Shown here in pieces: positions 8,006-14,112 of a DNA stretch of 19,002 nt. Source of the stretch: Aquificaceae bacterium. Lineage in GTDB: Bacteria; Aquificota; Aquificia; Aquificales; Aquificaceae. Made by a program: the position numbers and the translations under genes. The DNA lies in NCBI GenBank assembly GCA_015490105.1, contig WFYK01000021.1, forward strand, positions 1 through 19,002, read 5' to 3'. Numbering within the stretch: position 1 is the first letter of the stretch; each line of letters opens with the position of its first letter. The notes under the pieces were generated by a model. The model was not told the DNA's origin. It saw only the letters and a program-made list of their open reading frames with translations, and ran no database searches.

Positions 8006-8585
8006 TTCTCTTTTCTTCAACGTCGTCTTCGGGATAAACCCACATAGGATCCCCTACGATAACCTCACCGCGCGTGAAAGGATAGGGGATGATAAATCTA
8101 TCCCAGGAGTTTAGCTCTTTAAACTTATCGAACTTAGCAACCGCGGGAACGATTTTGGCTCCCGTTTTTTGGGCGAGGAAGATAACACCCTTTTTGACTT
8201 TAAAAGGCGGGCCTTTTGGACCGTCCACCGTTATCGCCACGTTGTGCCCTCTGTTGAGCACATCTATAAGCTGAAGTGTGCCCGTCCTTCCTCCCTTTTT
8301 GGGTTTTCCTTCTTCGGTAGATCCTCTAACCACATTAAATCCTAAGCCCTTTAATATCCTCGTAGCTATCTCCCCGTCCCTAAACCTACTCGCTAAGGTG
8401 TATATCCCCCTGTCCATCCCGTAAAGTGCTAAAGCCAGAGCATGTCCGTGCCAGAGGGCGTATATGGTTTTCTTATCTTTGTAAAAGTCGTAGCGCTTCT
8501 TCCAACGGATACTCCTTCCCAAAATTCTTAAGGCTAAGATCCCGAAGGGAGCAAATTCCAACAGGAGTTTGTCCTTTAAACCCAC
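7968..8585 (-). CDS. DUF374 lysophospholipid acyltransferase-like protein
   Basis: This 205-residue protein has the DUF374 / LPLAT-like pattern: ALWHGHALAL (His46, His48), SRFRDGEI at 66-73, an RGSTxEGKPKKGG stretch near 88, and TVDGPKGPPFKVKKG near 119-133 followed by TGAKIVP. Relatives are predicted membrane-associated acyltransferases acting on phospholipid or lipid A precursors. The start is GTG at 8585, one base after the stop of the DUF302 gene, so it is the last gene of the sox transcript. Its 3' end overlaps the antiporter gene by 38 bases. Whether it serves sulfur oxidation or only shares the transcript is unknown. Confidence 0.82.
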   Translation of the reverse strand: MGLKDKLLLEFAPFGILALRILGRSIRWKKRYDFYKDKKTIYALWHGHALALALYGMDRGIYTLASRFRDGEIATRILKGLGFNVVRGSTEEGKPKKGGRTGTLQLIDVLNRGHNVAITVDGPKGPPFKVKKGVIFLAQKTGAKIVPAVAKFDKFKELNSWDRFIIPYPFTRGEVIVGDPMWVYPEDDVEEKRIKLERALLELSS

Positions 8586-8586
8586 C

Positions 8587-9081
8587 TTACTTCTCTTGAG
8601 CCACCTCCGCTATGGCTATTCTGAGCTTTTGGTAGGTATCAACGATCACATCCACGTTCTTTGGCCCCAGTTCTTCCGCGTATTCCTTTATAAAGAGAAG
8701 TTCACTGGGAGCGGTTATCTCTATAACCCCGTCCTTTTCGTATACCGCAACACTGCAGGGTATCAACGTGCTCATGAAGGGAACCCTGAGGAGTATTTCC
8801 TTCTTTTGAGGTATATCGCAGGCGAGGATCGTAGTGTATTTCGGAAAGTCAGTGATCCCCCTTGAGTGAAGAACCTTAGACATAGGAAGTGTTCTTATAA
8901 CCTTTAGGCCTTTCTCGTTGAGTTTATCTACGAGCTCCTTAACAACTTGCTCGTGGGATTTACCCTCCACTTGGAGGGAGAAGAAAAACATACGTTCAGG
9001 AGTTATTAGAAAGTTCTTCACATAAAACATAAAGGCGAGGACGGCCAAAAGGCCCCCCGCCAGAAACAGTATCGCTCTCAT
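8587..9081 (-). CDS. Membrane-anchored DUF302 protein, sox operon
   Basis: From ATG 9081 the protein is 164 residues: one N-terminal membrane anchor (MRAILFLAGGLLAVLAFMFY), a charged linker, then a compact domain with the DUF302 feel (LLRVPFMSTLIPCSVAVYEK, followed by a DGVIEITAPSELL turn and strand). Two cysteines lie in ACDIP and IPCSV. The frame is open to 9093, but the ATG at 9081 overlaps the soxB stop in the ATGA form used all over this window, so I chose it. The domain is expected to face the periplasm, where SoxB, SoxXA and SoxYZ work. DUF302 has no settled biochemical function. A Sox accessory role is inferred from coupling to soxB only. Confidence 0.75.
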   Translation of the reverse strand: MRAILFLAGGLLAVLAFMFYVKNFLITPERMFFFSLQVEGKSHEQVVKELVDKLNEKGLKVIRTLPMSKVLHSRGITDFPKYTTILACDIPQKKEILLRVPFMSTLIPCSVAVYEKDGVIEITAPSELLFIKEYAEELGPKNVDVIVDTYQKLRIAIAEVAQEK

Positions 9082-10832
9082 GCCTTGTAGCACATATCGT
9101 AGGTTTTGTAAGGTGCGTCCAGCACCTTAACGTTAGGTTCCGTGCGCACCTTAATGTTCCTCTTCTTCTTAATATACTCGATCAGGATATCGTATACGGG
9201 AACGATCTTAAAGTCGGGTTCAACCGCGTCCATCGGCGGTGGGGGACCACCGTATACCGCTACCAGATACTCCTTGTTTTCCTTAAGGGGTTTTCCGCCT
9301 ATCTTGACGTTCCTTATACGCTTATATTGAGGTCCGTTTATCTCTATTTCGTATTCCACGTTCCATATTCTCGTCATATCTCCTCCCTGCTGATAGAAGG
9401 GATCCGGGTTGAAGACGTTGTCCGCTACGTCTTCCCAGATCTCAAGTAGCTGTTTGCCCGTTCTCTTTAAAACGTAGACGTTCGGATAGGTTATGGCGGT
9501 GTAGTCGTAAACGTGGTTGCGCGTTATCTTCTGACCCGGGAGAACGGTAGTTCCCCACCTGTAGCCTGGGGAGTGAACTACGTCAAGCTCTCCGCCGTAG
9601 TAGTCGTTTATCGCCTCTCCTACGAGCCAATCCCACGTGGAGAAGAAGGTATCCCTCTTGTAGAGCATAACTTCCGCCACACCGATCTCTTCGTCAAGCT
9701 TATACTTTTCCGCCACCTGCTTGCGGTATTTTTCGATCACCTTTCTCGCACCCTTATCGGGTGGTATAAGGTTAGAAGCTACCGGATAGAGTTTGAAGTT
9801 GTAGTCCCTTATTCTGCCGTTCTTGATGTCAAGGTCGAGTCTTCCGACGAACTTTCCATGGGATCCCGCAATTACGATCAGAGTCTTTCCTACCCTTACC
9901 GCTTTAGGCGTAACGTCGTGGGTGTGTCCGGAGATGATCACATCTATACCTTCTACGACCTGAGCGATCTTCATGTCCAAGGGTAGTCCGTTGTGTGTGA
10001 GGAAGATAACCGCATCCACCTTGTGTTTCTCTCTTAGCTCGTTTACGAACATTTGAAGCTGGTCTTCCCTTATACCGAAGCTCCAACCTTCCACAAACTG
10101 ACGCGGGTTCGCTATGGGAGTGTATGGGAATGAGCTCCCTATGATTCCGAGCTTTACTCCTCCTACTTCTTTTATCGTGTAAGGTTTAAAGACAAGTTCT
10201 CCCCAAAGCTCATCTACTACGTTGTGGGTTATAAACTCACATCCTCCCTTTTCGAGATCCTTTATCCTTTCAAGGAAGATTTCTTTACCGAAAGTAAAGT
10301 CCCAGTGTGCCACGAAGAGGTCGTAACCCACGTAGTTCATCCAATCTACAACAGCCTTTCCGTCGGTAAAGGTTCCTATCGCAGCGGTGTTCCAAGTGTC
10401 TCCTCCGTCCATTATCAGAACTTTGTCCCTTCCACGCTCCGCGATAATGTGTTTTATAACCGTCGCAATGTATTCACCTCCCCCCATCTTGCCGAACTTC
10501 ATAGCCAACTTCGGAAAATCCAAACACGAGGTAAAGTAAGCCTCCAATGTCCCGGGAGCTATTTTGTAATATTTGAGGAACTCTTTACCCGTTATGTAAC
10601 CGGGTTTCCCCTGAAGGGATTTGGGAGCGACGAGGTTCATCGGTTCCGCAAAGTAAAGAGGTTCCAAGTGTGCGTGCATGTCGGTAGTGAAGACGAGTGT
10701 TACGTTTCCTACAGGTTTGAACCTCATTATGTCGTCGTAGGTCATCTTGGCAAGTGCGGAGACCGGATTGGTTGTCAAATACGCACCTGTTACTATGGCC
10801 AGCTCAAGGAAATCTCTTCTGGTGAGATGCAT
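9078..10832 (-). CDS. soxB: SoxB, thiosulfohydrolase (sulfate-releasing)
   Basis: This 584-residue protein of the 5'-nucleotidase/metallophosphatase fold has a Tat-type signal at the N-terminus (TRRDFLELAIVTG). Metal-site motifs are visible in order: DMHAH at 51-55, MDGGDTWN at 141-148, AHWDF at 175-179, THNG at 279-282 and GHTHD at 302-306. SoxB uses two Mn ions to hydrolyse the sulfone group from SoxY-bound cysteine-S-thiosulfonate, releasing sulfate in the periplasm. A strong GGAGGT site precedes ATG 10832, as expected for a gene 82 bases downstream of soxX across a stem-loop. Its TGA stop overlaps the DUF302 start. Length is normal for the family. Confidence 0.96.
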   Translation of the reverse strand: MHLTRRDFLELAIVTGAYLTTNPVSALAKMTYDDIMRFKPVGNVTLVFTTDMHAHLEPLYFAEPMNLVAPKSLQGKPGYITGKEFLKYYKIAPGTLEAYFTSCLDFPKLAMKFGKMGGGEYIATVIKHIIAERGRDKVLIMDGGDTWNTAAIGTFTDGKAVVDWMNYVGYDLFVAHWDFTFGKEIFLERIKDLEKGGCEFITHNVVDELWGELVFKPYTIKEVGGVKLGIIGSSFPYTPIANPRQFVEGWSFGIREDQLQMFVNELREKHKVDAVIFLTHNGLPLDMKIAQVVEGIDVIISGHTHDVTPKAVRVGKTLIVIAGSHGKFVGRLDLDIKNGRIRDYNFKLYPVASNLIPPDKGARKVIEKYRKQVAEKYKLDEEIGVAEVMLYKRDTFFSTWDWLVGEAINDYYGGELDVVHSPGYRWGTTVLPGQKITRNHVYDYTAITYPNVYVLKRTGKQLLEIWEDVADNVFNPDPFYQQGGDMTRIWNVEYEIEINGPQYKRIRNVKIGGKPLKENKEYLVAVYGGPPPPMDAVEPDFKIVPVYDILIEYIKKKRNIKVRTEPNVKVLDAPYKTYDMCYKA

Positions 10833-10861
10833 AGCTTTCCACCTCCAAGATAAGGAATTTA

Positions 10862-10867
10862 ATTTTA
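10862..10867 (-). promoter_or_regulatory. Possible internal -10 box ahead of soxB
   Basis: On the - strand, TAAAAT lies between the stem-loop after soxX and the soxB ribosome site, about 30 bases upstream of the soxB ATG. It could restart transcription downstream of the stem-loop. There is no good -35 hexamer at the right distance, so this is weak and rests on resemblance to the other TAAAAT boxes in the window. Confidence 0.2.
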
Positions 10868-10889
10868 AACGAAGAAGTTGAAAAGGGAA

Positions 10890-10904
10890 GGGGCGAAGAG
10901 CCCC
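10890..10904 (-). terminator. Stem-loop after soxX (terminator or RNA-processing element)
   Basis: A perfect GGGGC / GCCCC stem of five pairs with a five-base loop lies 10 bases past the soxX stop. On the - strand the second arm is followed by a pyrimidine-rich run (TTCCCTTTTC), which fits an intrinsic terminator with an impure U-tract. The operon continues beyond it, so it may be a partial terminator that lowers soxB expression relative to soxXAYZ, or a 3' stabiliser. The same sequence, nearly base for base, follows the HU gene. Confidence 0.55.
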
Positions 10905-10914
10905 GAAAGGAAGT

Positions 10915-11526
10915 TTACTTGTTAAGAGGAGAGTTAGGATCGTGCATATAAGCTACGATGTCCGCTATCTCCTCGGGCTTTAGAACCCCGTGGTATCCGA
11001 GTCTGGGCATAACCGAACAGGGGTTCACAGCCCAGGAGTTGTAAATCCTGATGTAAGTGTCTTTAGGATCTATTCCACGCTTTGCGTAACCTCTTAGAGA
11101 AGGTCCTATGTTACCGCAAGCTATGATGCTCGGGTCTCCGCAGTGACAAGCGTAGCAGTTACCCCTTCTGCTCTTTCCGCCTTTCTTAGGATCTCCGAAA
11201 AGTTTTTCTCCTCTCTTAACATCTTTACCTATAGGTCCCCCTTCTGGGAATTTGACGGTTGCAAGCATCTCCTTTTTGAATGTTTCTATATCTATACCTT
11301 CAGGAACAAGCTGAATAGGGTTGGAACAAGCCTTTTGCCACTTGTCTTGGTTTGCGAGAGCTATCTTGAACTTTTCCTTCTTGCTCAGCTTTTTCTTGGG
11401 TTTTTCCTCTTTGGCCATAGGTTTTGCTTCTTTAGGAGTTTCCTGTTTTGCCTGCTGGGTCGCTGTTCCACACCCCACTATAAGAGCCAAGCTCGCTACA
11501 GCTCCTACAAAGGCAAATTTTTTCAT
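10915..11526 (-). CDS. soxX: SoxX, monohaem cytochrome c subunit of SoxXA (lipoprotein form)
   Basis: This 203-residue protein begins with a lipoprotein signal (MKKFAFVGAVASLALIVGC, lipid-bearing Cys19). A Lys/Glu/Pro-rich low-complexity stretch follows to about residue 55, then a helical linker, then the cytochrome domain. The haem site is CYACH (124-128), followed by GPSLRGYAKRG and NPCSVMPRLG, where Met173 is the expected sixth ligand. SoxX takes electrons from SoxA as thiosulfate is joined to SoxY. It is longer than soluble SoxX because of the linker. Extra cysteines at 67, 129, 137 and 170 may form disulfides. A strong AAGGAGGGG site precedes the ATG, 17 bases after the soxA stop. Confidence 0.93.
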   Translation of the reverse strand: MKKFAFVGAVASLALIVGCGTATQQAKQETPKEAKPMAKEEKPKKKLSKKEKFKIALANQDKWQKACSNPIQLVPEGIDIETFKKEMLATVKFPEGGPIGKDVKRGEKLFGDPKKGGKSRRGNCYACHCGDPSIIACGNIGPSLRGYAKRGIDPKDTYIRIYNSWAVNPCSVMPRLGYHGVLKPEEIADIVAYMHDPNSPLNK

Positions 11527-11543
11527 CGCTTCACCCCTCCTTA

Positions 11544-12392
11544 TTACCTGAGCAATCCGGGAACTTCTATGGTTCCGCCGTTAGCAGCGTGCTTCATGTA
11601 AAGCTCAAGCGCTATCACCCACTCGGAATACGGCGGTGGTTTCTTAACCCAGTCCTTCTTCTCGTCCCACTTGTTTACATAAAGGAAGTAAGCCTTGTAG
11701 CAAGATCTGACCCTATCTTCCATAGTCCACATCCTGTCCGAACCGAACCTGTAAGCGGGCCAGTGGGTGTAGACCTTAGCCTTAACAGGGTTGGGCAGAC
11801 CCTGGAGCCTTATCCTCTTACCCGCAAGAACCGTGTGACATATACCGCAGGAGAAGTCCCTGGCCCCTACTCTCATGAACCATAGCTTCTCTCCCAGCTT
11901 GTACATCTCCTTCTCTTCGGGATGCTCAAGCTTGACGTTTATCTTCATCCCGTTGCTAAGCGATGCCACATATGTTGCGAGAGGAACCCTGTAGGGACCG
12001 TTCCACTTGTTGAACTTCTTCATGAACTCCTTGTCGTTTTTATCAAAGCCCATGTATTTGGTCATACAGCTGAGTATCCTGAGATCTATGTCAGCAACCT
12101 TTCCTATGTCCTCGTAGTATCTGGGCATCCTCGCGTATGCACCCTGAAGGTTAAGCTTTCCGTTTATCCCTGCTCCGTCCTGTCCATGACAAGAAGCACA
12201 GGTCTTGCCGTTAGGTCCCTTAAGGTTGTGAAAGACATCCCTTCCTTCGTCCATGAAGGTATGACCGGGGTGCATACCCAGTTCAAGCAGTTCCTTCAAG
12301 TGGGTGGGGAGCTGTTCTTGGGCCACCGCATAAGATCCCAATATCGCTCCCCCCGCCAAAACAGCACCCGCCAAAGCGATCTTTTTCTTCAT
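11544..12392 (-). CDS. soxA: SoxA, dihaem cytochrome c subunit of SoxXA
   Basis: This 282-residue protein has a Sec signal ending in YAVAQ. Two haem motifs are present, CASCH (65-69) and CGICH (182-186), so this is the dihaem form. Cys109 in LSCMTKYM is placed to ligate the first haem, and Cys231 in RVRSCYKAY is the likely active-site cysteine persulfide on the second haem, with nearby arginines as in known SoxA. With SoxX it oxidatively conjugates thiosulfate to the SoxY cysteine. A strong AAGGAGGGG site precedes ATG 12392. It lies between soxZ and soxX with short gaps, each with its own ribosome site. Ligand roles are inferred from the characterised proteobacterial SoxXA. Confidence 0.95.
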   Translation of the reverse strand: MKKKIALAGAVLAGGAILGSYAVAQEQLPTHLKELLELGMHPGHTFMDEGRDVFHNLKGPNGKTCASCHGQDGAGINGKLNLQGAYARMPRYYEDIGKVADIDLRILSCMTKYMGFDKNDKEFMKKFNKWNGPYRVPLATYVASLSNGMKINVKLEHPEEKEMYKLGEKLWFMRVGARDFSCGICHTVLAGKRIRLQGLPNPVKAKVYTHWPAYRFGSDRMWTMEDRVRSCYKAYFLYVNKWDEKKDWVKKPPPYSEWVIALELYMKHAANGGTIEVPGLLR

Positions 12393-12410
12393 ACCTGACC
12401 CCTCCTTCTT

Positions 12411-12743
12411 TTAAGACACGTTCACCTGAACGCTCTTCTCCCAACTGCCCCCTTTGTTGTCTTTGTACTTGATAGTTAAAGTTCCGGACTCGGTAGCCTT
12501 CATCATAACCGCAAAGTAAGGGTTCTTACTTATACCGGGCCCGGTTTTTAGAGCGGTAACAAGCTTGTTGTTGAAGTAGAATTCCACGTCGGTTATGTAG
12601 TGAGCGGGAATGACCTTACCGGTTTTCTTGTCTTTTCTGAGACCGGTTTCCATAGGGTGGGTGATAACCATCTGGACCTTGAACACCTGTCCCTTGGAAA
12701 TGCTCCTGGGGACCCTCACTATAGCCCTTCCTAACCTTGCCAT
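12411..12743 (-). CDS. soxZ: SoxZ, partner subunit of the SoxYZ carrier
   Basis: This 110-residue protein has no signal peptide and an all-beta, immunoglobulin-like sequence. It matches SoxZ from end to end: VQMVITHPMETGLRKD near residues 24-39, YITDVEFYFNNK, and a C-terminal strand pair GTLTIKYKDNKGG then WEKSVQVNV. SoxZ forms the stable dimer with SoxY that carries sulfur intermediates between the Sox enzymes. It has no export signal, so it probably rides out with folded SoxY through the Tat system, as known for SoxYZ. A good GGGAGGT site lies upstream, 39 bases after the soxY stop. Confidence 0.95.
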   Translation of the reverse strand: MARLGRAIVRVPRSISKGQVFKVQMVITHPMETGLRKDKKTGKVIPAHYITDVEFYFNNKLVTALKTGPGISKNPYFAVMMKATESGTLTIKYKDNKGGSWEKSVQVNVS

Positions 12744-12782
12744 CTTCTACCTCCCTAAGTTTTTTATCCGAAACAGAGAAAA

Positions 12783-13241
12783 TTAACCGCAACCACCTAC
12801 GGTTACTTTGACTTCTTTCGCTGCAGCGAGCAGCGTTCCGTCTTTCATCTTAAGAACAGCTCTGACCGGTGAGGTTTTTGCAAGCTTTATCCTCGTTGCG
12901 AAGAACACTTCCCCGTTCATAGGGGTGAACTTAACGGTGGTTACCCAAGGGTTGAAGTTTGCGTCCGCGAATATGTAGAGAGCTTCTACCTGCTCTATGG
13001 GTATGTTTGCCTTTACCTGAACGGGGACGTTAGCTCCAGATTCTGCTATGGTAGGAGCCTTAACTTGAATGAGGTTGCTCTCTTTCAGATCAGAAAGAGA
13101 AGCTCCAAGGTGCTCCTTGAGAGCTTGTTCGATAGAAATCTTCTTGGGTGCTGCGGAAGAAACCCTCACAGCCCCAGGGGCAGCTACCGCTGCCACAGCT
13201 CCCAAACCTACAAGCTTAAGAAGATCCCTCCTTGAAATCAT
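12783..13241 (-). CDS. soxY: SoxY, sulfur-carrier protein
   Basis: From ATG 13241 the protein is 152 residues with a Tat signal (SRRDLLKLVGLG, then an Ala-rich core), a beta-sandwich domain, and the C-terminal swinging arm VTVGGCG, where Cys151 is the site that carries thiosulfate-derived sulfur. The arm ends GGCG, one glycine short of the common GGCGG. The frame can be read from GTG 13250, but a GAGGAGGTG ribosome site sits eight bases before ATG 13241 and would be too close to the GTG, so I chose the ATG. It is the first gene of the sox operon, after a 181-base divergent control region. Export is probably as a folded SoxYZ dimer. Confidence 0.95.
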   Translation of the reverse strand: MISRRDLLKLVGLGAVAAVAAPGAVRVSSAAPKKISIEQALKEHLGASLSDLKESNLIQVKAPTIAESGANVPVQVKANIPIEQVEALYIFADANFNPWVTTVKFTPMNGEVFFATRIKLAKTSPVRAVLKMKDGTLLAAAKEVKVTVGGCG

Positions 13242-13267
13242 GACTTTCACCTCCTCTAAATTTCACA

Positions 13268-13282
13268 CCTTGACACACAAGG
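13268..13282 (-). promoter_or_regulatory. Inverted repeat in the soxY leader
   Basis: CCTTG-ACACA-CAAGG is a perfect five-base inverted repeat about 27 bases upstream of the soxY ATG, ending about 10 bases before its ribosome site. As RNA it would form a small hairpin that can extend by a G-U pair; as DNA it could be an operator. Nothing shows which. Confidence 0.35.
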
Positions 13283-13342
13283 CTTACAAGCACGGCTGTT
13301 ATTAATTTAGAAGAAAGCCTTTCAAAATAATCTTAACTGTTA

Positions 13343-13358
13343 CTTATCAGTGAATAAG
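13343..13358. promoter_or_regulatory. Inverted repeat, possible operator between sox and tonB
   Basis: CTTAT-CAGTGA-ATAAG is a perfect five-base inverted repeat near the middle of the divergent control region. On the - strand a TAAGAT box lies about 10 bases downstream (near 13330-13335), so a regulator here could sit inside a sox promoter. The promoter assignment is weak because no good -35 hexamer is seen. Confidence 0.35.
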
Positions 13359-13361
13359 ACT

Positions 13362-13387
13362 TGCTAATTTAAGAATATGCTAATTTA
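13362..13387. repeat. Tandem direct repeat TGCTAATTTA x2 in the sox/tonB control region
   Basis: TGCTAATTTA occurs exactly at 13362-13371 and 13378-13387, a 16-base period (about one and a half helical turns). It lies just upstream of the probable tonB promoter and far upstream of soxY. Paired direct half-sites of this kind are typical of activator binding sites. AT-richness makes chance repeats more likely here than elsewhere in the window. Confidence 0.4.
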
Positions 13388-13414
13388 TTGAACAGAAACA
13401 TTAGCTACTAAAAT
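13388..13414 (+). promoter_or_regulatory. Probable promoter of the tonB-like gene
   Basis: TTGAAC at 13388-13393 and TAAAAT at 13409-13414 form a sigma-70-like pair with a short 15-base spacer. TAAAAT ends eight bases before ATG 13423 and there is no ribosome site, so the message is likely leaderless or nearly so. Confidence 0.45.
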
Positions 13415-13422
13415 TTATCTTT

Positions 13423-14109
13423 ATGCTTAAGAGTGCCTTAGAGGAGCTTTTTTATTGGACCATTTCCTTATTGGTAAATTTAATTATATTTACACTTCTT
13501 TCGACAGTTTTCTTGGTAAAGGTTAAAGAAACACCGGAAATATATCCGCTTAAAGTGGTAGATATAAGGCAAATTGAGGTAAAAGAAGCGAAACAAAAGT
13601 CGGTTGTAAAAAGTAAAACCGTTGCAAAAAAAACCGTATCCCCCAAAACGGTGGAAGGGGAGAAAACAAAGGCGGGAATTTCTGTTCAAAAGACCTCACC
13701 CAAAGGTGATGTTAGCGTCCCTCAAGGCCAAGATGTATCCTTGCTTTCTGAGATTCAGGAAAAAGTGGAGAAGAGGTTAAAAGAGCGCAAAAAGAAAACA
13801 AAGAAGGAAGTAGGCTCCCTTTCCGCGGTAGTCAAAGGAGGCGAGATAAAAATAAAGGGTGGCACGAGGAAGGTAGTCTACATTCCTCCACCACCGAACC
13901 TAATAGCACGAGAGTTTCCTTCAAAGGTGAGCGTTCGTATATGGGTAGATCCGCAAGGTAGAGTGATCAGAGCTTTGATACTTAGAAGGAGCGGGAATGT
14001 TAATATAGATAATGCTATCCTTAAATTTGTTAAGGGTGTGCGATTTGAAGCTATACCTGAAAGCGAAGTGCAGGTAGGAGAAATAACCTTTAGCTTCCAC
14101 GGAGGTTAG
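13423..14109 (+). CDS. TonB-family energy-transducer-like protein
   Basis: This 228-residue protein has a single N-terminal membrane segment (about residues 12-32), a long Lys/Thr/Val-rich periplasmic spacer (about 40-150), a short proline run PPPP at 155-158, and a C-terminal TonB-like domain (about 159-228) containing KVSVRIWVDPQGRV and a closing beta strand. TonB links the inner-membrane proton-driven ExbBD motor to outer-membrane receptors. The spacer is basic rather than the usual Pro-Glu/Pro-Lys repeat. No exbB or exbD lies in the window. It is divergent from sox and is followed by the aldolase gene after three bases. TonB-like domains also occur in proteins with other envelope roles, so the receptor partner is open. 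Confidence 0.8.
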   Translation: MLKSALEELFYWTISLLVNLIIFTLLSTVFLVKVKETPEIYPLKVVDIRQIEVKEAKQKSVVKSKTVAKKTVSPKTVEGEKTKAGISVQKTSPKGDVSVPQGQDVSLLSEIQEKVEKRLKERKKKTKKEVGSLSAVVKGGEIKIKGGTRKVVYIPPPPNLIAREFPSKVSVRIWVDPQGRVIRALILRRSGNVNIDNAILKFVKGVRFEAIPESEVQVGEITFSFHGG

Positions 14110-14112
14110 CCT

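Noticed and set aside
9078..9080. soxB TGA read as selenocysteine, since selB is present
   Set aside because: SoxB has normal length at this stop, the DUF302 gene starts within it, and read-through gives only a short tail.
9513..9986. Long open frame on the + strand opposite soxB
   Set aside because: It is a shadow of soxB: no recognisable domain and no ribosome site, while soxB has all its motifs.
10224..10853. Long open frame on the + strand opposite the start of soxB
   Set aside because: Shadow frame over a well-supported gene; the composition looks like reversed coding sequence.
13242..13250. GTG start for soxY at 13250
   Set aside because: The strong ribosome site overlaps it; spacing fits only ATG 13241, which begins at the Tat motif.
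13270..13275. TTGACA as a -35 box on the + strand
   Set aside because: No -10-like sequence lies 16-18 bases downstream, and it falls inside the soxY leader inverted repeat.
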